Shown here: positions 18,702-27,166 of the stretch, in pieces
How the letters are laid out: each line of letters starts with the position of its first letter
Position numbering within the stretch: position 1 is the first letter of the stretch
Assembly (NCBI RefSeq): GCF_001678665.1
Contig: NZ_LZRP01000001.1
Coordinates: 1-64,000 of the forward strand
DNA: 64,000 bases
Direction: 5' to 3'
Source: Erythrobacter sp. QSSC1-22B
GTDB taxonomy: Bacteria; Pseudomonadota; Alphaproteobacteria; Sphingomonadales; Sphingomonadaceae
The notes under the pieces: model-generated
Told to the model about the DNA's origin: nothing
Seen by the model: only the letters and a program-made list of their open reading frames with translations
The model's database searches: none
Program-made: the position numbers and the translations under genes

Positions 18702-20210
18702 ATGGCTATTGAGAAAATCGTGATCGTGGGGGGCGGGACCGCAGGCTGGATGGCCGCCGCCGCCCTGTCCCGCTTGAAGACCGGCAATGCACTCGACATC
18801 GAACTCGTCGAGTCCGAGCAGATCGGAACCGTCGGCGTTGGCGAGGCGACGATCCCGCCCTTCGTCGAATTCAACAGCCTGCTCGAGATCGACGAGCAGG
18901 AGATGCTCGCGGCGACGCAGGGTTCCTTCAAACTCGGCATCCAGTTCGTGAACTGGGGCAGTATCGGCGAGAGCTATATCCACCCTTTCGGGTCCTATGG
19001 ATACGAGATTGGGGGCGTGTCGTTTCAACACATCTGGCATCGCCTGTACCAGAGCGGAGACAAGCGGCCTATCCAGGTCTTCAGCCTGGAGACGATGGCA
19101 GCCTATTTCGGCAAGTTCGCCCGTACTGAAGACTACCGTAGCGACGACCTTCCACCAACAAACTACGCTTACCATATCGACGCGACGCGCTACGCGGCTT
19201 TTCTACGCGGTTATGCGGAAAGGCGCGGCGTAATACGCCGCGAGGGCAAGGTGATGGATGTCACGCTCGATAGCGAATCTGGCTACGTAGCCTCGCTCAC
19301 GATGGAGAACGGCGAGACAATCCGCGGCGATCTGTTCATCGATTGCTCGGGCTTCCGCGGCCTGCTGATCGAACAGGCGCTTGAAACCGGAAACGAGGAC
19401 TGGCGGCATTACCTGCCCTGCGATCGCGCCGTTGCGCTGCCGTGCAAGCGCGTGGATGGCAGCGCTCCCCCGCCCGTCACGCGCGCCACCGCGCACAGTG
19501 CCGGATGGCAGTGGCAGGTTCCGCTCCAGCATCGCAACGGCAACGGGCATGTCTACTGCAGCGAATACATGAGCGACGAGGAGGCGCACGACATCCTCGT
19601 CCGCAACCTGGCCGGCAAGCCGCAGGCGGACCCCAATTTCCTGCGGTTCGTAACGGGTCGCCGCAAGAAGTTCTGGAACAAGAACGTGGTCGCGCTCGGG
19701 CTGGCGGCGGGTTTCATGGAGCCGCTGGAATCCACCTCAATCCACCTGATCAATACCGGCATCAGCAAGCTGATCGCTTTGCTGTCGCTCGACGGGATCA
19801 CCCAGACCCAGGAAGACGCGTACAATCGGCTCACCGCCAAGGAATATGCGCGCATTCGCGATTTTCTGGTGCTCCATTACACTGCGACGAGCCGCACCGA
19901 CTCCGATTTCTGGAACTACTGCCGGACAATGGATGTCCCCGATACGCTCACCGAGAAGATCGAGTTGTTCCGCACCAACGGGCAGATTTTCCGCGAAGAG
20001 GACGAGTTGTTCACGGAGACCAGCTGGGCTGCAGTAATGATGGGCCAAGGCATCGCCATGGGAGGGCACAACCCGATGGCCGATACTATAGGCGAAACCA
20101 AGCTCTTGAAGGAAGTCGACGAGATCGAGAAATCCATCGCGTTCCTGGTCAAGCAAATGCCCACGCATGCGGACTATCTCGCCAAATATTGCCCCGGCAA
20201 GCCGATGTAA
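18702..20210 (+). CDS. Flavin-dependent tryptophan-halogenase-family protein
   Basis: A 502-aa soluble flavoprotein. The FAD-binding fingerprint VGGGTAGW is at residues 8-15, followed by GVGEATIPP and the block GSFKLGI whose Lys corresponds to the catalytic Lys of tryptophan halogenases. The WxWxIP signature that separates halogenases from monooxygenases is present as WQWQVP, with Val for Ile. Members of this group occur again and again beside TonB receptors for carbohydrates in sphingomonads, Caulobacter and Xanthomonas, and their true substrate is not known; tryptophan is not implied here. It is divergent from the TBDR gene and shares its operators. Confidence 0.85.
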   Translation: MAIEKIVIVGGGTAGWMAAAALSRLKTGNALDIELVESEQIGTVGVGEATIPPFVEFNSLLEIDEQEMLAATQGSFKLGIQFVNWGSIGESYIHPFGSYGYEIGGVSFQHIWHRLYQSGDKRPIQVFSLETMAAYFGKFARTEDYRSDDLPPTNYAYHIDATRYAAFLRGYAERRGVIRREGKVMDVTLDSESGYVASLTMENGETIRGDLFIDCSGFRGLLIEQALETGNEDWRHYLPCDRAVALPCKRVDGSAPPPVTRATAHSAGWQWQVPLQHRNGNGHVYCSEYMSDEEAHDILVRNLAGKPQADPNFLRFVTGRRKKFWNKNVVALGLAAGFMEPLESTSIHLINTGISKLIALLSLDGITQTQEDAYNRLTAKEYARIRDFLVLHYTATSRTDSDFWNYCRTMDVPDTLTEKIELFRTNGQIFREEDELFTETSWAAVMMGQGIAMGGHNPMADTIGETKLLKEVDEIEKSIAFLVKQMPTHADYLAKYCPGKPM

Positions 20211-20359
20211 ACGCAGGCGCCACTCGGGCTCGCAGCTGCAACAAAGTGAATTGGCAATACGAGGGCGGGCGCTGAGAATGCACCAGCCAGAGGGCTATCG
20301 TACCAGGCAGCGCAGATAAGGTAGAATGTATCCCCCGACGGTCGGAGAAGGGGGAGCGA

Positions 20360-21597
20360 ATGGCAAGACAAGGTTTGGCACTGGCGAGTGCATTCGGGCT
20401 GGCTGCCTGCGTAACAGCCCCGGCTTCGAACGCAATTGCGGTTTCCTCCTACAACCCGGATTGCCGGGCGATTGGCAGTTTCCTCGACAATGCGGTTGCA
20501 GAGGGCCGAACGGTCGGAGCATCCACTCTAATCTGGAAGGACGGGCGCGAAGTCTGCTTCGCAAACGCGGGATCGGCTTCGCGCGAAGCTATTCGAACGT
20601 TCGCGCGCGATACCCTCGTACAGGTCTTTTCCATGACCAAGCCCGTGACAGGCGTGGCGCTGATGCAGCTGTGGGAGCAGGGCAAGTTCGGGCTCGACGA
20701 TTTGCTCTATTGGCACCGGGATTTGAAAGTTGCAACCGAAATTGGCAGCGATGGCAACCTTGTGTTGCGCGATCCTTCGCGCCCACCGACCGTCCGCGAC
20801 GTCTTGCGCCATACGGCGGGCTTCACTTACGGCCGATCGGACGAACCCGCGGACAGGGTCTGGGCGCAGTTGCAACCGCTGTCGACGCAGAACACCCTCG
20901 CTGAATTTTCCGCCAGGATGGCAAAGGTGCCGCTGCGAGCCGACCCGGGGACCCGCTGGATCTATTCCGCGAGCGTCGATATCCAGGCACGGCTCGTCGA
21001 AACCCTGTCGGGGATGGCATTCGACGAATACGTGGCCACCAGGATATTCGCGCCGCTGGAAATGAACGACAGCGGCTGGCACGGATATACGTCGCCGGGG
21101 AGAACGGCACTCTCGACCCTATGCCCCGCGACGAATGCCTCTAGGCGAATTTCTCCAGCAAGCCGATGACGATGGGTGGCTCGGGCATCGTCACCACGGT
21201 GGACGATTACATGCGGTTCGCCCGCATGCTGCTGAACGAAGGAGAACTGGAGGGTCAGCGCATCCTCCACCCGGCCACGATCGGCCTCATGTCCACCGAT
21301 ATGCTCGATCCGCGCATATCAATGGAAAATCGGATGTGGCTGCCGGGCAAGGGGATCGGAGGCTTTGGTTTTAACTTCTTCGTGCGCACTGCGCCGCCTG
21401 CGTCGCCAGATGAAAACAGGGGGACGGTCGGCGAATTCTTCTGGGCCGGCCTGCTCTCTATGCTCTTCTGGGTCGACCCGGGACAGAACATGACGGTTAT
21501 CTTCGCTACCCAGAAAATCCCGTTCGGCAACGCACTTCATCACGATTTTCGCGCCCCCGTCTTGGGGGTAGATTATTCTGGTATACCGTCGGAATGA
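20360..21597 (+). pseudogene. Beta-lactamase-family serine hydrolase, frameshifted
   Basis: The first frame (20360-21169) carries a lipoprotein-like leader (GLAACV), the catalytic SxxK as SMTK and the YxN-region element YSASVD. After GW near 21080 the sequence continues in another frame as YVAGENGTLDPMPRDECL, meets a TAG at 21142-21144 and then goes on (ANFSSKP, MTMGGSGIVTTVDDYMRFA) to the end at 21597. Compared with the family, a few dozen bases seem to be missing near 21085 (a deletion with frameshift), and there is an additional stop. The enzyme would belong to the class C/esterase EstB-like hydrolases. At least two lesions make a functional product unlikely. Confidence 0.8.
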
Positions 21598-22232
21598 GCC
21601 GAATGAAGGTGCTTGTGGTGCCACCATTCATTCTGATCCGGCCCGATTCGGCGAATGCATCTATATCGATGAAAACCGCATGGTGCCCACCCAGTTGCTG
21701 AAATCCCTCGCCTCAATGGGGCTTCGCGACCAGCGGGTTTGCAAATAACACTGCGCATTTCGCAGTCAGCCACTGGAGCGCGCTAAACAATCCCGGCTCA
21801 AGCTTGTTGGAGTTGGAACAGCATTTTCCCGCATCGATCTGAAGGTTAGGAAGTTACGCACCGAAGCCAAGGCGTAGAGTGGCATGTGAGATGCGAAACA
21901 TTTGGTTTTCTATGTTGGACCGCGCCAAACCACGGCGGCTCCTTGTTTCCCGATTTCCAACGCGTCTTGAGAACGACATTGGCTTCCGCACAGCAGTATG
22001 AGCATAGGAAGGTTATATAGCGGGGGTCTGCTGCGAAACGTCTCCAGGAATTCCCATTCTCTCATTTTGGACATTCTGATTTCAAGAACCAGCAGATCGG
22101 CTCGCCTCGAACGCAACACGCGCATCGCCTCTTCGCTTGGAAAGGGAAATAGGTGCTTGTTGGAGGGTGTGGTTCGGCGCGATGATATGGTCGCCAGTGC
22201 CATTTGAGTTGCAGGCATTGCTCTGAGGATTT
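21598..22232. other. Decayed DNA with a probable response-regulator remnant
   Basis: On the minus strand, 22218-21910 encodes a stretch (RRADLLVLEIRMSKMREWEF, then LPMLILLCG) that follows the course of a receiver domain, but with Glu in place of the phosphorylated Asp and no intact ends. A short plus frame around 21620-21747 (GATIHSDPARFGECIYIDEN) is unrecognised. Nothing else is seen. Confidence 0.35.
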
Positions 22233-23419
22233 ATGACAGGTTTTGCATTCGGGATCGCTCTGGCCCTTGCAGTCATAGACGCGCCGGCGTTGGGTGAGCC
22301 GCTACGCAGCATGGGCATTTTCTTGGACGCTGATAGCACGACAGCTCAGGCAGCCGCGCGGCTAGAGGGTCGGTCTCGACACGACGCCCTTCTATTGTCG
22401 CGCATCGCATCAGCTTCATGGTTCGCCGGTGGTACGCCGGAAACGGTTGAAGCCAAGGTCCGCGACATCGTCGATCGCGCAGCGGATGCCGGGCAGGTTG
22501 CTATCCTTGTGGCATACAGCATTCCGTTCCGCGAGTGCGCGCTCTATTCGGCGGGGAGGGGCGTTCGATAGCGCAGCCTATCGTTCATGGATCCATGGCT
22601 TTGCGGCCGGTATCGGCAAGCGCGAAGCAATCGTCATTCTCGAACCCGACGGCCTTGGTGTCATACCCTGGCACAGGACGCTCGATGGAACGATCGAACA
22701 TTGCCAGCCCGCCGGGGAGGAGGACCGCGGGTCACATGCGAGGTACGGTCGCGGTCCTTGCCTCTTTGCCGAACGTGCACCTATATCTCGACGGAGCGGG
22801 CAGCAGTTGGCTGGCTCCTGGCGCTGCAGCAAGTCGGTTGATCAATGCTGACGTTGCGCACGCAATGGGCTTTTTTTCTAAATGTGTCGAATTTTGAGAG
22901 CGACGCGAGCATCGTTCCCTATGTGCGCTGGGTCAGCGACTGCATCGGGCTGATAATGCAGGGTGGACTCGACCCGCGCGACTGTCCCAGCCAATACGGG
23001 CCGGCGAATTTCAAGGATCATGGGACATGGAGCGCAACTGACGCGGCATTTGACGCCTTGTTCGAAGAGACGGGACTGCGACGCGACCCGACATTGCAAA
23101 AACATGCCGTGATCGACACTAGTCGCACGGTCGAGGGACATGGCTACCGCCCCTCGGCAAATATTCGGATGCCGAAATCTAGTGCAACCCGCTGGACCGC
23201 GGATTGGGGCGCCGACCCACGCTGGAGGCCGACAATCCCTACATTGATGCGTTTCTGTGGATCAAGATTCCCGGGGAGTCGGATGGCGAATGCCATCGCG
23301 GGCGCGGCGGTCCGACAGATCCCGAACGCGGCGTCGTGGGACCAGCGGCAGGATCCTGGTTTCCGGAACAGGCGCGCGAACTGATCGAATTTGCCGACCC
23401 GCCGATCTTGGAAGACTGA
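22233..23419 (+). pseudogene. GH6 cellulase (endoglucanase/cellobiohydrolase), multiply frameshifted
   Basis: Pieces of one GH6 enzyme follow each other in order but change frame at least four times. Frame 1 (22233-22571) ends in VAYSIPFRECALYSAG, the conserved start of the GH6 barrel. Frame 2 has EAIVILEPDGLGVIPW. Frame 3 has VHLYLDGAGSSWLAPG. A fourth piece begins at FFLNVSNFES after a T7 run (22871-22877) and includes HAVIDTSRTVEGHG. The last piece has DAFLWIKIPGESDGEC with the conserved Lys/Glu/Asp of the active-site cleft, and GSWFPEQARELIEFA. All the landmarks of the family are still readable, so decay is recent. It would have cut beta-1,4-glucan. An N-terminal leader (FAFGIALALAVI) suggests secretion. 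Confidence 0.85.
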
Positions 23420-23445
23420 TCAGTAGCTCTGCTGCGACGGCGTTT

Positions 23446-24474
23446 TTAGCCTGGCGGGCAGAGCGGCGCCGTCGAAGCGCGAACCAGCAATTTATGCTCG
23501 TGCTCGTGCTTAAATGACACGGCCGGATCTATTTCGCCTTCGAGAGCGGCAATGAGCCGGTTTGCCGCATCCCATGCCATTTCGCGCACGGGCTGATCTA
23601 CCGTCGTGAGTTGCGGCCAGGCAGTGCGTGAGACTTCTGAATTGTCGAAACCGGCGACCGACAGTTGCTCCGGCACCGAAAGGCCAAGGTCGCGACCCGC
23701 AGCGATGGCAGCGACGGCCATATCGTCGTTCTGGGCGAGGATCGCGGTGGGCCGCACCGGTCGGTCGAGGAGATCTAGCGCAACCCGGTAACCGACGTCG
23801 TAGGTGAAATCGCCTGTACCAACGAGCGAACCATCGATCGCCACTCCGGCTTCGTTGAATGCCTGATGGTAACCCTCCATGCGCGCTCTGCTTGCGGCGT
23901 GGGATGGGTCGCCGAGAATGATTCCGACACGACGGTGTCCGAGTGCCAGGATATGTGCGGCGACGGTATGACCGGCAGCGACCTCGTCCATCGCAACGAC
24001 CAAGCCGCGGTCCAGGTCGCTGTGCGGCGTGATGCGGGCGTAGGGAAGCCTTTGCCGTTCGATCATGTCGAGCAGCACCGGCTGGTCGCAGGCGGGTGGC
24101 GCCAGCAGCACCCCGTCGAGCCCGGCGCGCAGAAGAAGTTTGCCAAGTTCGTCGGGACGACTGGCTACATGGTTGAAAGGAAGTACGACGAGGCGATAGC
24201 GCTCGTTTTCGAGGCGGTCGAGCGCGCCGTTCTGCAATTCCACGACATAGCTCGGACTCGGACGTTCGTAAGTCAGACCAATCAGATACGAACGACGTGC
24301 GATCAGGCTCTGAGCAGCCAGGTTAGGATAGTAGTCGAGCGCGGCCGCTACTTCCTTGACCTTTACTCGTACAGCCTGGCTGACATGAGGAGCATCGTTG
24401 AGAGCGCGTGATACGGTTTTGGGTGTGACCCCCACTATCCGCGCGATGTCGACGATCGTAGAGCGTTTCGAAAT
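23446..24474 (-). CDS. LacI-family transcriptional regulator, apparent ATT start
   Basis: A 342-aa LacI-type repressor with helix-turn-helix STIVDIARIVGVTPKTVSRA at about residues 4-23 and a sugar-sensing domain behind it (RRSYLIGLTYERP onwards). The only ATG/GTG choice in the right frame is the GTG at 24433-24435, which lies inside the first helix and would delete half of the DNA-binding domain. Upstream the frame is open to a TGA, and the family's usual beginning (Met-Ser-Lys-Arg) corresponds to ATT-TCG-AAA-CGC, with ATT at 24472-24474. GGAGAG lies 6 nt before it. I therefore place the start at ATT; loss of the start by a G-to-T change is the alternative. It is divergent from the second GH3 gene and probably regulates it. 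Confidence 0.8.
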   Translation of the reverse strand: MSKRSTIVDIARIVGVTPKTVSRALNDAPHVSQAVRVKVKEVAAALDYYPNLAAQSLIARRSYLIGLTYERPSPSYVVELQNGALDRLENERYRLVVLPFNHVASRPDELGKLLLRAGLDGVLLAPPACDQPVLLDMIERQRLPYARITPHSDLDRGLVVAMDEVAAGHTVAAHILALGHRRVGIILGDPSHAASRARMEGYHQAFNEAGVAIDGSLVGTGDFTYDVGYRVALDLLDRPVRPTAILAQNDDMAVAAIAAGRDLGLSVPEQLSVAGFDNSEVSRTAWPQLTTVDQPVREMAWDAANRLIAALEGEIDPAVSFKHEHEHKLLVRASTAPLCPPG

Positions 24475-24507
24475 TTCTCTCTCCGATCGGCTAGATCATG
24501 CGAATGA

Positions 24508-24520
24508 GGCGGTTACCGCC
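24508..24520. promoter_or_regulatory. Perfect 13-bp palindrome in the LacI/GH3 divergent region
   Basis: GGCGGTTACCGCC is a perfect dyad around a single central base, 34 bp upstream of the apparent LacI start. It could be an autoregulatory site, but its half-site differs from the paired operators at 24571-24606. Confidence 0.35.
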
Positions 24521-24570
24521 AATCCGCAACGGCCCTTTAGCGCCTCTATTGACATCTGTCGAGAAACGAC

Positions 24571-24606
24571 GGTAATCGTTGACCGGTACAACGGTAATCG
24601 TTGACA
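24571..24606. promoter_or_regulatory. Tandem LacI-type operators upstream of the second GH3 gene
   Basis: A 15-bp direct repeat ACGGTAATCGTTGAC occurs at 24569-24583 and 24591-24605. Each copy contains an imperfect CG-centred dyad, best seen as GGTAATCGTTGACC (24571-24584; 10 of 14 positions symmetric). The CG centres (24577-24578 and 24599-24600) are 22 bp apart, the same spacing as the operator pair at 18613-18650, although the half-site differs. A -35-like TTGACA lies at 24549-24554. Confidence 0.6.
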
Positions 24607-24627
24607 TATGCGAGAGAGGAACTGAAT

Positions 24628-27144
24628 TTGTCGCGCGCAGGCATTCTGACGCTGGGAGTGACGTCGTTGGGCGCGCTCCTTTCGCCCAACTTTGTCGAAG
24701 TCGCCGCCGCCCAGGCGGTCGGAACAGCAACGACCGCGGCAACGAATGCCGAGGCGACGCCGGAAAACTGGCCCGCTCGTGCGGCAACGGTTGCCCGGGA
24801 TCCGGCCGTGGAGCGCCGGGTGGACGCGTTGTTGGCTGCGATGTCGATCGAACAGAAGGTCGGACAAATCATCCAGGCCGACATCGCGAGCGTAACGCCC
24901 GACGACGTTCATCGCTATCATCTCGGCTCGGTCCTCAATGGCGGCAATTCCGATCCGGGCGGGCGCTATAATGCTCCGGCGGAGGACTGGCTGGCCGCCG
25001 CGGACGCCTTTTACGCAGCGTCGATGAGGCGTGATGGCGAGCTGCCCCGGATCCCCGTGATTTGGGGAAGCGACGCGGTACACGGCCACAACAATGTCGT
25101 CGGTGCGACGCTGTTCCCCCACAATATCGGGCTGGGCGCGGCGCGAAATCCCGATCTTATTCGCCGGATCGGCGCAGCGACGGCAATCGAGATGCGCGTC
25201 ACAGGGCTCGACTGGACCTTCGCCCCGACGTTGGCGGTGGTGCGTGACGACCGCTGGGGCCGAACCTATGAGGGCTTTGGCGAGACGCCCGAAATCGCGA
25301 CCAGCTACGCCGCCCCGCTGATCGAAGGCTTGCAGGGCAAGATCGGCGACAAGGACTGGCTGCGCGGGCCGCACATCGTCGCTACCGCGAAACATTTCCT
25401 CGGTGACGGCGGAACCACCGGCGGCAAGGATCAGGGCGACGCCGCGATGCCGGAAGCGCAATTGCGCGACTTGTTCAGTCCCCCCTATCTACCCGCGCTC
25501 GACGCGGGCGTGCAGTCCGTGATGATCAGCTTCTCAAGCTGGAACGACGTCAAGATGCACGGCAATTCTTCGCTCATGACCGGCGTGATGAAGGAACGCT
25601 GGAATTTCGACGGCTTCCTCGTTGGTGACTGGAACGGCCATAGCCAGGTAGCGGGCTGCACCGCGACCGATTGCCCTCATTCTGTGACTGCCGGGCTCGA
25701 CATGTATATGGCGCCCGATAGTTGGAAGGGGTTGTACAGCACTACGCTCTCTCAAGCACGGAACGGAACGCTTCCGATGGCGCGGCTTGACGACGCCGTA
25801 CGCCGCATCCTGCGTGTAAAGATCCGGGCCGGCATGTTTGAGGCGGGGAAACCGTCTTCGCGGCCCTATGCTGGCCAGTTCGAATTGCTCGGAGGCAAGG
25901 AACATCGAGCGCTGGCACGCGAAGCGGTGCGCGAATCCCTCGTGCTCCTCAAGAACGCTGGCGGGTTGCTGCCGCTCAAGGCGGGCGGTCGAATATTGGT
26001 TGCGGGGGACGGCGCCGACAATCTCACGAAGCAGACCGGCGGCTGGACGCTCAGTTGGCAGGGCACCGGCACCAAGCGCAGCGACTTTCCCAACGCCCAG
26101 TCGATCTGGGAAGGGATAGACGAGGCGGTCAAGGCTGCTGGCGGCACCGCGACACTTTCGGCCGAAGGCCGCTATTCTGTCACACCCGACGTCGCAATCG
26201 TCGTGTTTGGCGAAGATCCCTATGCCGAGTTCCAGGGCGACCGTCCCGATGTCGGCTATGACGATGCAGAAAATCTGGCCTTGCTCCGTTCGCTCAAGGC
26301 GGCGGGCGTGCCAACGGTTTCGGTTTTCCTGTCGGGGCGCGCGATGTGGGTAAATCCCTTCCTCAATACGTCGGATGCATTCGTCGCGGCATGGCTTCCT
26401 GGGTCGGAAGGCGGCGGTGTGGCAGATTTACTGTTCGGCATGGCAGAGTTCCGCGGAAAGCTGCCTTACAGCTGGCCCCGATCGAGCGATCAGACTGCGG
26501 TCAACGTCGGCGACGCAAACTATGATCCGCTCTTTGCCTATGGGTTCGGCCTGACTTCTGCCGACCAGGGCGATCTCGCACCGCTGCCTGAGCAGCGCGC
26601 GAGCGCCACGGGAGTCGATCCTGGAACATTGTTCGCGGCCGGACAGCTGGGGACCGGGCGCAGCCTGTTGCTGGGGGCACCGGACGCGCTTTCGACCAAT
26701 CCTGGTCCGCACCTGATCGAGGCCCGTCCGGCGGATCGCATAGCGCAGGAGGATTCGGTGCGTATCCGGTGGACAGGGTTAGGGCATGCCGTCGCGACAA
26801 TAGCCCAGGAAACGCCCGCCGACCTCACGCGCCAGACCAACGGTGACCTCGCACTCGAGATTGACCTCAAGGTTAATGCCGCACCTTCTGCGGAGGTGAG
26901 CCTCTTGATGGGGTGCGGTGCAAATTGCGTCGGCGGCATATCTGTGGGGAGCCTGCTCGTCGAAGCAGCGAAGTCGCAAAATTGGACGCGCATCGCGGTG
27001 CCGCTGCGCTGCTTCGAAAAAGCAGGTGTCGACATGGCGCGCGTGGAGACACCGTTAACTTTTGCGACTTCAGGCAGCCTCGACATCACCTTATCGTCGG
27101 CGCGTATAGCCTCGCCGTCGGGGCCACAACTTACGTGCAAATAA
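24628..27144 (+). CDS. GH3 exo-beta-glucosidase, second copy (ExoP-like)
   Basis: An 838-aa exported enzyme. The start is taken as the TTG at 24628 because AGAGAGGAAC lies just before it and a signal peptide follows (GILTLGVTSLGALL, cut near VAAA); a TTG nine codons upstream lies inside the operator repeat and is less likely. The GH3 barrel contains IWGSDAVHGHNN, AKHFLGDGG and VGDWNGHS, whose Asp (about residue 334) is the expected nucleophile. The sandwich domain (about 400-610) and a C-terminal ExoP-type galactose-binding-like domain (about 650-830, with MGCGANCVGG) complete the protein. It releases glucose from beta-glucan oligosaccharides. The TonB receptor follows after 22 bp, so both are in one operon controlled by the upstream operator pair. 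Confidence 0.92.
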   Translation: MSRAGILTLGVTSLGALLSPNFVEVAAAQAVGTATTAATNAEATPENWPARAATVARDPAVERRVDALLAAMSIEQKVGQIIQADIASVTPDDVHRYHLGSVLNGGNSDPGGRYNAPAEDWLAAADAFYAASMRRDGELPRIPVIWGSDAVHGHNNVVGATLFPHNIGLGAARNPDLIRRIGAATAIEMRVTGLDWTFAPTLAVVRDDRWGRTYEGFGETPEIATSYAAPLIEGLQGKIGDKDWLRGPHIVATAKHFLGDGGTTGGKDQGDAAMPEAQLRDLFSPPYLPALDAGVQSVMISFSSWNDVKMHGNSSLMTGVMKERWNFDGFLVGDWNGHSQVAGCTATDCPHSVTAGLDMYMAPDSWKGLYSTTLSQARNGTLPMARLDDAVRRILRVKIRAGMFEAGKPSSRPYAGQFELLGGKEHRALAREAVRESLVLLKNAGGLLPLKAGGRILVAGDGADNLTKQTGGWTLSWQGTGTKRSDFPNAQSIWEGIDEAVKAAGGTATLSAEGRYSVTPDVAIVVFGEDPYAEFQGDRPDVGYDDAENLALLRSLKAAGVPTVSVFLSGRAMWVNPFLNTSDAFVAAWLPGSEGGGVADLLFGMAEFRGKLPYSWPRSSDQTAVNVGDANYDPLFAYGFGLTSADQGDLAPLPEQRASATGVDPGTLFAAGQLGTGRSLLLGAPDALSTNPGPHLIEARPADRIAQEDSVRIRWTGLGHAVATIAQETPADLTRQTNGDLALEIDLKVNAAPSAEVSLLMGCGANCVGGISVGSLLVEAAKSQNWTRIAVPLRCFEKAGVDMARVETPLTFATSGSLDITLSSARIASPSGPQLTCK

Positions 27145-27166
27145 CAAAAAAATTAGGGAGGATGTT

